The notes under the pieces are model-generated. The model searched no databases and had not been told where the DNA came from. It saw only the letters and a list, made by a program, of their open reading frames with translations. From NCBI GenBank assembly GCA_964466745.1, contig CAYXOX010000166.1:1-6080 (forward strand): 6,080 nt of DNA. Direction: 5' to 3'. Positions within the stretch are counted from its first letter, which is position 1; every line of letters begins with the position of its first letter. The position numbers were made by a program, and so were the translations under genes. Positions 1 to 5,484 of the stretch are shown in pieces. The DNA comes from CAYXOX01 sp964466745. GTDB lineage: Bacteria; Pseudomonadota; Alphaproteobacteria; Rhodobacterales; Rhodobacteraceae.

Positions 1-843
1 GGCGTCGAGCTGGGCACGCTCGCGGGCAGCGGGCGGCGCGGGCGGATCGAGCGCGCCGATGTCGAGGCCGCGGCGGCCGGGCAGGGCGAGGCCCGCATGG
101 TGGCCGGCGTCACCTGCCTCGAGGCGGGGCCGGCCTCGGGCGCGCCGGTGGTGCTCCTCCACGGCTTCGGCGCGGATCACGCGTCCTGGGGCGGGCTCCA
201 GGCCCGGCTCGCCGGGGCCGGGCGGCGCACGCTCGGCTTCGATCTGCCCGGGCACGGCACCACCGAGCACGAGGCGCGCGGGCCGGGCGATCTGGCCGGC
301 CCGCTCGACGTGGCGATGAGCGAGCTCGGGCTCGGCCCGGTGCATCTCGTGGCGCACTCCATGGGGGCCATCGCCGCCGTCGCGCTCGCCCGGTCGCGGG
401 ATGTCGGCTCGCTCACGCTGATCTCGCCCGCGGGCCTCGGCCACGCCATCGACGCGGAGTTCCTGCGGGGGCTCGCGCGGGCCGAAAGCCCCGGCGAGAT
501 CTCCCATCTCCTGCTCCGCGTCACCGACGGGCCCCACGGCCTTTCCCCGGCGATGCTGGAACGGATCCATGCCGATCTCGGGCGCCGCCGGCTGACGGGG
601 CTCGCCGAGGCGCTTCTCGGGGGCAGCGGGCAGGCGGTGAGCATCCGCGCCGAGCTGGCCCGGCTCGCCGAGCGCATCCCCGTTCGCCTGATCCTCGGCG
701 GACGCGACCGCATCCTCGATTGGCGCGACGCGCTGGACGTCTCGCCGCGGATCGCGATCCATCACCTGCCGCGCGCGGGGCACTCTCCCCACTGGGAGGC
801 CCTCCCCGACGTGGCCGCAATCATCACGGACGTCACATCATGA
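1..843 (+). CDS. AcoC-like E2 subunit of an acetoin/2-oxoacid dehydrogenase-type complex (5' truncated)
   Basis: The frame is open from the first base, so the start lies upstream; 280 residues are visible. Residues 1-24 look like the end of a peripheral-subunit-binding (E3-binding) domain: GVELGTLAGSG, then GRIERADVEA, matching the family pattern GvdL..v.GtG..GRI...DV. A short Ala/Gly-rich linker leads into an alpha/beta-hydrolase domain from about residue 38: oxyanion-type LHGFG (53-57), nucleophile elbow AHSMG with Ser120, acidic Asp236 in GGRDR and His261 in AGHSPH. The usual E2 acyltransferase motif (HxxxDG) is not seen. Known AcoC proteins carry a lipoyl domain followed by an alpha/beta-hydrolase domain and act in acetoin cleavage to acetaldehyde and acetyl-CoA. 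The lipoyl domain should lie upstream. The stop overlaps the next start by four bases (ATGA). An internal ATG at 97 is not the start, because the binding-domain sequence precedes it in frame. The substrate of this complex is not established. Confidence 0.85.
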   Translation, partial: GVELGTLAGSGRRGRIERADVEAAAAGQGEARMVAGVTCLEAGPASGAPVVLLHGFGADHASWGGLQARLAGAGRRTLGFDLPGHGTTEHEARGPGDLAGPLDVAMSELGLGPVHLVAHSMGAIAAVALARSRDVGSLTLISPAGLGHAIDAEFLRGLARAESPGEISHLLLRVTDGPHGLSPAMLERIHADLGRRRLTGLAEALLGGSGQAVSIRAELARLAERIPVRLILGGRDRILDWRDALDVSPRIAIHHLPRAGHSPHWEALPDVAAIITDVTS

Positions 844-1169
844 GCACGAAAGACGGCCTGACCGCCGCCAAGGCCCGCATGGGCGCCTTCGCCAAGACCA
901 GCCCGGAGCTCTTCGACGGGTTCACGAAGGTCTCCCGCGCCGCCACCCGGAGCGGCAGCTTCTCCACGGCGCAGCGCGAGCTGATCGCCACGGCGATCGC
1001 CGTCGTGGAGGGGTGCGACGACTGCATACTCTACCACGTCGACGCCGCCCGCCGCCACGGGGCGGACGAGGCGGCCCTCGTGGAAGCGCTGGAAATCGCG
1101 GTGGAAATGGGCGGCGGACCGGCCGTCATGTACGCCGGCAAGGCACTGGAGGCATTCCGGACGCTCTGA
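840..1169 (+). CDS. Carboxymuconolactone decarboxylase family / AhpD-like protein
   Basis: This 109-residue protein is a typical single-domain member of the AhpD/CMD superfamily. The region RELIATAIAVVEGCDDC followed by ILYH carries the redox signature: Glu57, Cys59, Cys62, His66 (E-x-C-x-x-C-x-x-x-H). It is followed by the usual helical segment with DAARRHGAD and EALEIAVEMGG. Family members with both cysteines are alkylhydroperoxidases or thiol-disulfide proteins; members lacking them are decarboxylases, so a redox role is favoured. The ATG overlaps the stop of the E2 gene (ATGA) and no strong Shine-Dalgarno is visible, which suggests translational coupling. A longer in-frame reading from 720 would bury the start inside the E2 gene and is not supported. 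In Mycobacterium tuberculosis, AhpD receives electrons from a lipoyl E2 and Lpd, so the pairing with an E2 gene may be functional; that link is inference here. Confidence 0.88.
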   Translation: MSTKDGLTAAKARMGAFAKTSPELFDGFTKVSRAATRSGSFSTAQRELIATAIAVVEGCDDCILYHVDAARRHGADEAALVEALEIAVEMGGGPAVMYAGKALEAFRTL

Positions 1170-1183
1170 AGCCTGTTCTTTTT

Positions 1184-1192
1184 GGGAGGAGA
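1184..1192 (+). promoter_or_regulatory. Ribosome binding site that fixes the TTG start of the kinase
   Basis: The purine-rich stretch GGGAGGAGA lies three bases before TTG at 1196, with the AGGAG core four bases from the start. It sits in the 26-base gap after the AhpD-like gene. No ATG or GTG in this frame follows near the conserved N-terminus (DGGTES), so TTG is the best start. This is the strongest Shine-Dalgarno in the operon. Confidence 0.8.
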
Positions 1193-1195
1193 GAC

Positions 1196-2686
1196 TTGGC
1201 ATATTTCCTGACCGCCGATGGCGGAACCGAGAGCCTGCGCGCCCGCGTGCACGATCTGACCGGCCGGGAGCTGGGCAGCGTCGCGGTCCCCTACGAAACG
1301 AAGTTCTCCGCCGGCGCGCGTGCCGAACAGGATCCGGCAGACTGGTGGGCCAACCTCGTCAAGGCGGTGCGCGGCGCCATCGCCGAGGCCGGCATCGATC
1401 CGGCCGGGATCGCGGCGATGGCCTACGCCACCACCTGCTGCTCGGTCGTCGCGCTCGACGAGAACGGCACCGCCCTGCGCCCCGCGCTGATCTGGATGGA
1501 TGTGCGCGCCAACGAGGAGGCCGATGCCGTGCTGGCCACCGGCGATCCGGCGCTGTGCCTGAACGGGGGCGGGCAGGGGCCGGTTTCGGCGGAATGGATG
1601 ATCCCCAAGGCGCTCTGGCTGAAGCGCAACGAACCCGAGGTCTTCGAAAAGGCCTACCGCATATGCGAGTACCAGGATTTCCTCACCTATCACCTGACCG
1701 GCGAATGGGCCGCGAGCCTCGATAACGTCGGGCTGCGCTGGCACTACCGCAACGACGCCGGGGGCTGGCCGGTTTCGCTCGTCCGGTCGCTCGGCCTCGG
1801 GGAGCTGCTGGAGAAATGGCCGCCCCGCGTCGTCGCGCCGGGCGAGGTGGTCGGCACGCTCACCGCGCGCGCGGCCGCCGAGCTCGGCCTGAGCCGATCG
1901 GTGAAGGTCGTCCAGGGCGGGGCCGATGCGCTCATCGGCATGATCGGGCTCGGCGTCGCCCAGCCGGGGCAACTGGCGCTGATCACCGGCTCGAGCCACC
2001 TGCAGTTCGGGGTGACGCGGGCGCCGCTGAACGCGCCCGGGGTCTGGGGCTCCTATGCCGACATCATCATTCCGGGCCGCTACGTCGTCGAGGGCGGGCA
2101 GACCTCCACCGGTTCCATCATCAACTGGCTCGGCCGGCTCACCGGCGGGCTCGACTACGAGGAGCTCAACGCCCGCGCCGCGGCGCTCGAGCCGGGGGCG
2201 GACGGGCTGATCGTGCAGGATCACTTCCAGGGCAACCGCACGCCCTACACCGATCCGCTCTCGCGCGGCGCCATCGTGGGGCTCACACTCGCCCACGAGA
2301 AGCACCACCTGTTCCGCGCGATCATGGAGAGCATCGGTTTCGGCACCCGCGCGATCCTCGATTCCTTCGCGCGGGCGGGCTACACCAGCTCCGAGATGAC
2401 GGTGGGCGGCGGTGCCGCGGCCTCCGATCTGTGGCTGCAGATCCATGCCGATACCGCGGGGCTCCCGGTGCGCGTGCCGGCCTCCCGCGATGCGCCCTCC
2501 ATCGGCTCGGCGGTGCTCGCCGCCCATGGCGCGGGCCATTTCGAGACCATCGACGACGGCATCGCCGCCATGGTGCATCCCGGCCGAGTCGTCGAGCCGA
2601 TCGCGGCGAACGTGGCCCGCTACGAGGAGATCTACCGGCGCTACCTGGCGCTCTACCCGGCGAGCAAGCAGGTCCTGAATGGTTGA
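1196..2686 (+). CDS. FGGY-family carbohydrate kinase (ribulokinase/pentulose-kinase-like)
   Basis: This 496-residue protein spans both FGGY domains and would phosphorylate a ketose or polyol with ATP in the cytoplasm. The N-terminal phosphate loop is DGGTES (8-13). A sugar-site segment LIWMDVRANEEA lies at 98-109. The expected catalytic Asp is Asp244 in QGGADAL. The second phosphate motif is ITGSS (263-267), followed by PGVWGSY and EGGQTSTGS (299-307). The C-terminal domain shows GNRTPYTDP, GLTLAH, ESIGFGTRAI and the adenosine-binding TVGGGAAAS (402-410). These later motifs resemble AraB-type and other pentulose kinases more than glycerol kinase, though 496 residues is shorter than typical AraB (about 550). 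Substrate is not determined: a pentulose, a ketose made by the neighbouring SDRs, or a tetritol are all possible. The TTG start is chosen from the strong upstream Shine-Dalgarno. The 3' end overlaps the next gene by eight bases. Confidence 0.92.
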   Translation: MAYFLTADGGTESLRARVHDLTGRELGSVAVPYETKFSAGARAEQDPADWWANLVKAVRGAIAEAGIDPAGIAAMAYATTCCSVVALDENGTALRPALIWMDVRANEEADAVLATGDPALCLNGGGQGPVSAEWMIPKALWLKRNEPEVFEKAYRICEYQDFLTYHLTGEWAASLDNVGLRWHYRNDAGGWPVSLVRSLGLGELLEKWPPRVVAPGEVVGTLTARAAAELGLSRSVKVVQGGADALIGMIGLGVAQPGQLALITGSSHLQFGVTRAPLNAPGVWGSYADIIIPGRYVVEGGQTSTGSIINWLGRLTGGLDYEELNARAAALEPGADGLIVQDHFQGNRTPYTDPLSRGAIVGLTLAHEKHHLFRAIMESIGFGTRAILDSFARAGYTSSEMTVGGGAAASDLWLQIHADTAGLPVRVPASRDAPSIGSAVLAAHGAGHFETIDDGIAAMVHPGRVVEPIAANVARYEEIYRRYLALYPASKQVLNG

Positions 2687-3428
2687 GGGCATCGGGCGCT
2701 TCTCGCTGGAGGGCAAGCGCGCGCTGGTGACGGGCGGCGCCCGCGGGATCGGCCGGGCCATCGGCGCCGCCCTGCGCGCGTCGGGGGCCGAGCTGATCGT
2801 CGCCGATATCGATGCCGCCGCGGCGCGGGAAACGGCCGAGGCGCTGGGCGGCACCGCCCTTCCGCTCGACGTGACCGATGCGCGGGCGGTGGAGGCGGCG
2901 GCGGCCCGCCTCGGCGCCCTCGATATCCTCGTCAACAACGCCGGCATCGTTCAGAACGCGCCGGCCACCGAGGTGGCGCTGGAAGACTGGCAGCGCGTCA
3001 TCGACATCAACCTCACCGGCGTGTTCACCACCGCCCGCGGTTTCGGCCGCGCCATGGTGGCGGCGGGGCGCGGCTCGGTCGTGTCGATCTCGTCGATCTG
3101 CGGCGAGGTGCCGGTCTGGCCGCAGCCGCAGGCGGCCTACAACGCGGCGAAGGCGGGGGTGAACCTGGTCACCCGCTCGCTGGCGGCCGAATGGGCGGCC
3201 TCCGGGGTCCGCGTCAACGCCGTGGCCCCCGGTTACACTGCCACCGAGCTGACGCTCGCCGGGCGTTCGCGCCCGGAGTGGTACGACACCTGGCTCGACC
3301 GCACGCCCCTCGGGCGCCTCGCCGAGCCCGACGAGATCGCAAGCGCCGTGCTCTTTCTCGCGTCCGACGCGGCAAGCTACGTTACCGGCACCGTTCTGAC
3401 CGTCGACGGCGGCTACACGGCGCTCTGA
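2679..3428 (+). CDS. SDR family oxidoreductase, polyol (galactitol/arabinitol) dehydrogenase-like
   Basis: A 249-residue classical short-chain dehydrogenase. The cofactor motif TGGARGIG is at 18-25, Asp43 at the end of the second strand (IVADID) favours NAD over NADP, NNAG is at 86-89, Asn111 follows, and the catalytic Ser139, Tyr154 and Lys158 lie in SISSICG and YNAAK. Ser to Tyr spacing is 15 rather than the common 13, and the loop reads PQPQAAYNAAK, a form I associate with polyol dehydrogenases such as arabinitol and sorbose/sorbitol enzymes. The C-terminal part (RPEWYDTWLDRTPLGR, AASYVTG, DGGYTAL) resembles remembered Rhodobacter galactitol dehydrogenase closely. Likely reaction: NAD-dependent oxidation of a sugar alcohol to a ketose, or the reverse. 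The ATG lies inside the last codons of the kinase gene (eight-base overlap) with only a weak AGCAGG in front, so translation is probably coupled. Exact substrate is inference. Confidence 0.92.
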   Translation: MVEGIGRFSLEGKRALVTGGARGIGRAIGAALRASGAELIVADIDAAAARETAEALGGTALPLDVTDARAVEAAAARLGALDILVNNAGIVQNAPATEVALEDWQRVIDINLTGVFTTARGFGRAMVAAGRGSVVSISSICGEVPVWPQPQAAYNAAKAGVNLVTRSLAAEWAASGVRVNAVAPGYTATELTLAGRSRPEWYDTWLDRTPLGRLAEPDEIASAVLFLASDAASYVTGTVLTVDGGYTAL

Positions 3429-3456
3429 ACCTCGCAAGGAAGCAAGGGAGATCGAG

Positions 3457-4209
3457 ATGAGCGATCCAAGAACAGTCTTCGTCACGGGCGCCAGCCGCGG
3501 CATCGGGGCCGCCATCGCCCGCGACCTCGGCCGGCGCGGCTACGCCGTGGGCCTGAACGACATTCCCGCCCAGGAGGCGGCCCTGTCCGCGGTCGCCGCC
3601 GAGATCCGCGCCATGGGCAGTGAGGCCGAGCTCTTCCTCGGCGATGTCAGCGAAAGGGCCGGGTGCGCGGCCATGGCCGAGGCGTTCCTCTCCCGCTTCG
3701 GCCATGCCGACGCCATCGTGAACAACGCCGGCATCCTGATCGCGGGCGCGGTGGACGGCCTGCCCGAGGAGCATTGGGACAGGGTGATGGACGTCAACGC
3801 CAAGGGCTCGTTCATGGTGATCCAGGCCTTCCTGCCGGCGATGAAGGCGCGCGGCTATGGCCGGATCGTCAACATCGCCTCCATCGGCGGCAAGCACGGC
3901 GCGCCCGAACAGGCGCACTACTCGGCCTCGAAGGCCGCCGTGATGGGCTTCAGCCGGGTGCTCGCGCAGGAGGTCGGCCCGCTGGGGATCACGGTCAACT
4001 GCATCTGCCCCGGGATCATCCTGACCGACATGGGCCGCGTGAACCTCGAGGATCCCGCGGTGCGGGAGGCCTGGCAGGCCAAGACGGCCCTCGCGCGGAT
4101 CGGCGCCCCCGAGGACGTGGCCGGCCCGGTGGCGTTCTTCTGTTCGGACGACAGCCATTTCGTCACCGGCCAGACCCTGAACGTGGACGGCGGCATCGTC
4201 TTCAGCTGA
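3457..4209 (+). CDS. SDR family oxidoreductase (3-oxoacyl-ACP reductase-like fold)
   Basis: A second classical SDR of 250 residues. It shows TGASRGIG (10-17), Asp35 in GLNDIP at the end of the second strand (NAD preference), NNAG (89-92), Asn114, and the triad Ser142, Tyr155, Lys159 in IASIGG and YSASK with the standard 13-residue Ser-Tyr spacing. The C-terminal PGIILTDMG, HFVTGQTLNVDGG pattern is standard. Automated tools often label such proteins FabG-like, but its place as last gene of a sugar-kinase/polyol-dehydrogenase operon argues for a sugar or ketol substrate. A clear Shine-Dalgarno AGGGAG (3445-3450) sits six bases before ATG in the 28-base gap after the first SDR. The two SDRs differ in sequence, including the active-site loop, and so probably act on different intermediates rather than being a recent duplication. 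Confidence 0.92.
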   Translation: MSDPRTVFVTGASRGIGAAIARDLGRRGYAVGLNDIPAQEAALSAVAAEIRAMGSEAELFLGDVSERAGCAAMAEAFLSRFGHADAIVNNAGILIAGAVDGLPEEHWDRVMDVNAKGSFMVIQAFLPAMKARGYGRIVNIASIGGKHGAPEQAHYSASKAAVMGFSRVLAQEVGPLGITVNCICPGIILTDMGRVNLEDPAVREAWQAKTALARIGAPEDVAGPVAFFCSDDSHFVTGQTLNVDGGIVFS

Positions 4210-4214
4210 CGGCA

Positions 4215-4224
4215 GGGGGGGGGG
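4215..4224 (+). repeat. Homopolymer run of ten G
   Basis: An uninterrupted run of ten G begins six bases after the stop codon of the second SDR. It lies in non-coding DNA between convergent genes. Such runs vary in length by slippage and are also frequent places of sequencing error. No coding frame depends on it. Confidence 0.9.
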
Positions 4225-4285
4225 CGGCGCGCCCTTGTGCGGGGCGGGCCGGCCCGGCGCCCGTGCCGCTGGCCGTGGTTGCCTT

Positions 4286-4309
4286 GCCGTGTCTGCACGG
4301 CCTTTCCTT
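4286..4309 (+). terminator. Candidate intrinsic terminator of the + strand operon
   Basis: GCCGTG (4286-4291), loop TCTG, CACGGC (4296-4301) form a perfect six-pair stem, followed by CTTTCCTT (4302-4309). The pyrimidine tail is only partly T, so it is a weak intrinsic terminator. It lies 77 bases after the stop of the second SDR and points away from the operon. The reverse strand has no T tract here. A GC-rich palindrome centred at 4250/4251 lies between the stop and this hairpin but has no room for a loop. Confidence 0.45.
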
Positions 4310-4441
4310 GGGCGGGTGCAGTTCCGCTCCCGTGCGCAGATGGCTGTTCCGCGTGTGCGGGCGGTGTGAGTGTGTTTATGGCGTCGGGCGCAGCCGCGAG
4401 TGCCCGCCCGGGCCCTTCCGCGGCCGCGCGGTGGCCTCCAT

Positions 4442-4472
4442 GCGGCACGGCCGGATGCACCGGCCGCGCCGC
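4442..4472. other. Strong 12-pair inverted repeat between convergent genes
   Basis: GCGGC-A-CGGCCGG, loop ATGCA, CCGGCCG-C-GCCGC: 12 pairs with a single A/C mismatch and a five-base loop. It starts ten bases beyond the stop of the collagen-like gene on the - strand. Neither strand shows a T tract after it, so it is not a textbook intrinsic terminator. It could fold at the 3' end of the collagen mRNA to stop or protect the transcript, or block read-through between the facing genes. Confidence 0.6.
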
Positions 4473-4481
4473 GGGAGAGGC

Positions 4482-5390
4482 TCAGCGGAAGGATCCCTCG
4501 ATGCCCAGGTAGTAGGAGGTGGAGTCGCCGTTCAGCGAGCGGGAGATCTTGGCGCTGAAGCCGAGATCGTCCGTGATGCCGTAGTGCAGGCCGAACGCGA
4601 CGGCATTGGCGCTGTCGCCCTCGCTCACCATCCCGCCCAGGCCGGCCGACCACGACCATTCCCCCTCGCTGCCGGTACGGAGTTGCAGGCCGCCAAGGGC
4701 GGTGATGGTGCTGAGATCGGCGAGGTAACGGTCGTAATCCACGTCCTCCCCGTCCTCGCCGTCGCGGCCGGTTTGACCCGTATTGCCCTTCTCTCCCTTG
4801 TCGCCCTTCGGTCCTCTCGGGCCTTGCGGCCCGGTGGGCCCCGACGGCCCTTGCGCACCGGACGGGCCCTGCGCACCCTGGCTGCCGGGCGCGCCGTTCT
4901 GGCCGGGCACACCGGCGGGGCCGGCGATTGCCGGGCCTTGAGGGCCGGCGGGGCCTTGTGGCCCCTGTATCCCTTGCTCTCCCTGTGGGCCCTGCGGCCC
5001 GGGCGCACCGTCCTGGCCCGGCGGCCCCTGTTCGCCTTGCGGCCCCGGCGGCCCCTCAAGCCCCTGTGGTCCCTGTTCGCCTTGCGGTCCTATCGGCCCC
5101 TGTTCGCCTTGCGGCCCCGGCGCCCCCATCGGCCCTTGCTCTCCCATCGGCCCCAGTTCGCCTTGCGGTCCTGGCTCTCCTTGCGGCCCCATCGGCCCCA
5201 CGTCGCCCTGCGGCCCCTGATCGCCCTGCGGCCCCTGATCGCCCTGTGGCCCCTGATCGCCCTGTGGCCCTTGGAAGCATTGAGACGGCGGGTTCGGACC
5301 GTTGCAGGCTTGTTGCGACTGCGCAAGGCCTGTGCTCGCAACGCCGAGTGACAGCGCTGCGGCGGTGGCGGCAGTCTTCAGAATTCGCAT
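4482..5390 (-). CDS. Secreted collagen-like protein with YadA-like outer-membrane anchor (putative trimeric adhesin)
   Basis: This is a 302-residue protein. Residues 1-24 form a Sec signal peptide (MRILKTAATA, hydrophobic core, likely cut after GLA or AQS). Residues 25-40 carry Cys29 and Cys38. Gly-X-Y triplets run from Gly41 to 216: 38 triplets, a break at GPAIAG (152-157), then 20 more; Pro is frequent at X and Gln at Y, and GPKGDKGEKG (193-202) is the charged kind that stabilises triple helices. After a short segment DYDRYLADLSTITA (218-231), four alternating hydrophobic strands can be drawn at about 246-256, 262-272, 276-286 and 291-301. Their spacing matches the YadA anchor, in which three chains build one 12-stranded barrel. 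Expected site: cell surface, for attachment or self-association. The protein ends in Phe-Arg rather than a terminal aromatic residue. ATG at 5390 has GGAG seven bases upstream. Collagen part is certain; the anchor is inferred. Confidence 0.9.
   Translation of the reverse strand: MRILKTAATAAALSLGVASTGLAQSQQACNGPNPPSQCFQGPQGDQGPQGDQGPQGDQGPQGDVGPMGPQGEPGPQGELGPMGEQGPMGAPGPQGEQGPIGPQGEQGPQGLEGPPGPQGEQGPPGQDGAPGPQGPQGEQGIQGPQGPAGPQGPAIAGPAGVPGQNGAPGSQGAQGPSGAQGPSGPTGPQGPRGPKGDKGEKGNTGQTGRDGEDGEDVDYDRYLADLSTITALGGLQLRTGSEGEWSWSAGLGGMVSEGDSANAVAFGLHYGITDDLGFSAKISRSLNGDSTSYYLGIEGSFR
5022..5122 (-). repeat. 29-bp direct repeat inside the collagen-like region
   Basis: The 29 bases at 5022-5050 recur identically at 5094-5122, exactly 72 bases (24 codons) apart, with a diverged partial copy between them (about 5069-5090). 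Both copies encode the same Gly-Pro-Gln-Gly-Glu-Gln-type triplets in frame. DNA identity beyond what the amino-acid pattern demands points to recent duplication or gene conversion within the stalk. Confidence 0.75.
5203..5274 (-). repeat. Four tandem 18-bp units encoding GPQGDQ at the stalk's start
   Basis: Units at 5203-5220, 5221-5238, 5239-5256 and 5257-5274. The first two are identical, the third differs at one base, the fourth at that base and in its last positions. Each encodes one six-residue block (Gly-Pro-Gln-Gly-Asp-Gln/Val), so gain or loss of a unit lengthens or shortens the stalk without breaking the frame. Confidence 0.9.
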
Positions 5391-5399
5391 CGTTGTTCT

Positions 5400-5435
5400 C
5401 CCGTCAGCATTCCACCAACGGAATGCTTCGACGGG
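5400..5435 (-). promoter_or_regulatory. Leader hairpin overlapping the ribosome binding site of the collagen-like gene
   Basis: Read on the - strand: CCCGTC, GA bulge, AGCATTCC, loop GTTGGT, GGAATGCT, GACGGG. This is 6 + 8 perfect pairs with a two-base bulge on one side. The 3' arm ends at 5400 and contains the first two bases of the GGAG Shine-Dalgarno (5401-5398), seven bases from the ATG at 5390. As RNA it could limit ribosome access; as DNA the inner AGCATTCC/GGAATGCT arms could be an operator for a dimeric regulator. The pairing is directly visible; which role applies is inference. Confidence 0.6.
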
Positions 5436-5450
5436 AAACTGTGCGCTTGA

Positions 5451-5484
5451 GTTGGTTACTAATCAAAAGTTTATATCAATTTTC
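5451..5484 (-). promoter_or_regulatory. AT-rich promoter-like patch for the collagen-like gene
   Basis: A stretch of about 34 bases is markedly AT-rich in otherwise very GC-rich DNA. On the - strand it holds TATAAA (5475 to 5470), five of six matches to a sigma-70 -10 box, which would place transcription start near 5462 and give a leader of about 70 bases that includes the hairpin. No good -35 box stands 16-18 bases upstream, so either an activator is needed or the exact box is different. Confidence 0.35.

Noticed and set aside
1031..2947. 638-residue open frame on the - strand opposite the kinase and first SDR
   Set aside because: It is a mirror of the well-supported + strand genes: Arg/Ala/Gly-rich, no family motifs, crosses gene borders. 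Long antisense frames are normal in GC-rich DNA.
4241..4261. GC palindrome centred on GGCCGG considered as a terminator
   Set aside because: The arms meet without a loop and no T tract follows, so it cannot form a normal RNA hairpin terminator.
3382..4659. 425-residue - strand open frame over the second SDR and the gap
   Set aside because: Low-complexity shadow; the gap part contains hairpins and no recognisable domain.
5022..5274. Repeat array considered as CRISPR or minisatellite element
   Set aside because: Units are contiguous or code-driven, with no spacers, and every repeat keeps the Gly-X-Y frame of the collagen-like gene.
3663..5351. 562-residue open frame on the + strand across the second SDR, the gap and the collagen gene
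   Set aside because: Its periodic ALRP/ALWPL repeats are the reverse reading of the Gly-X-Y codons; it overlaps two clear genes in other frames and has no own motif.
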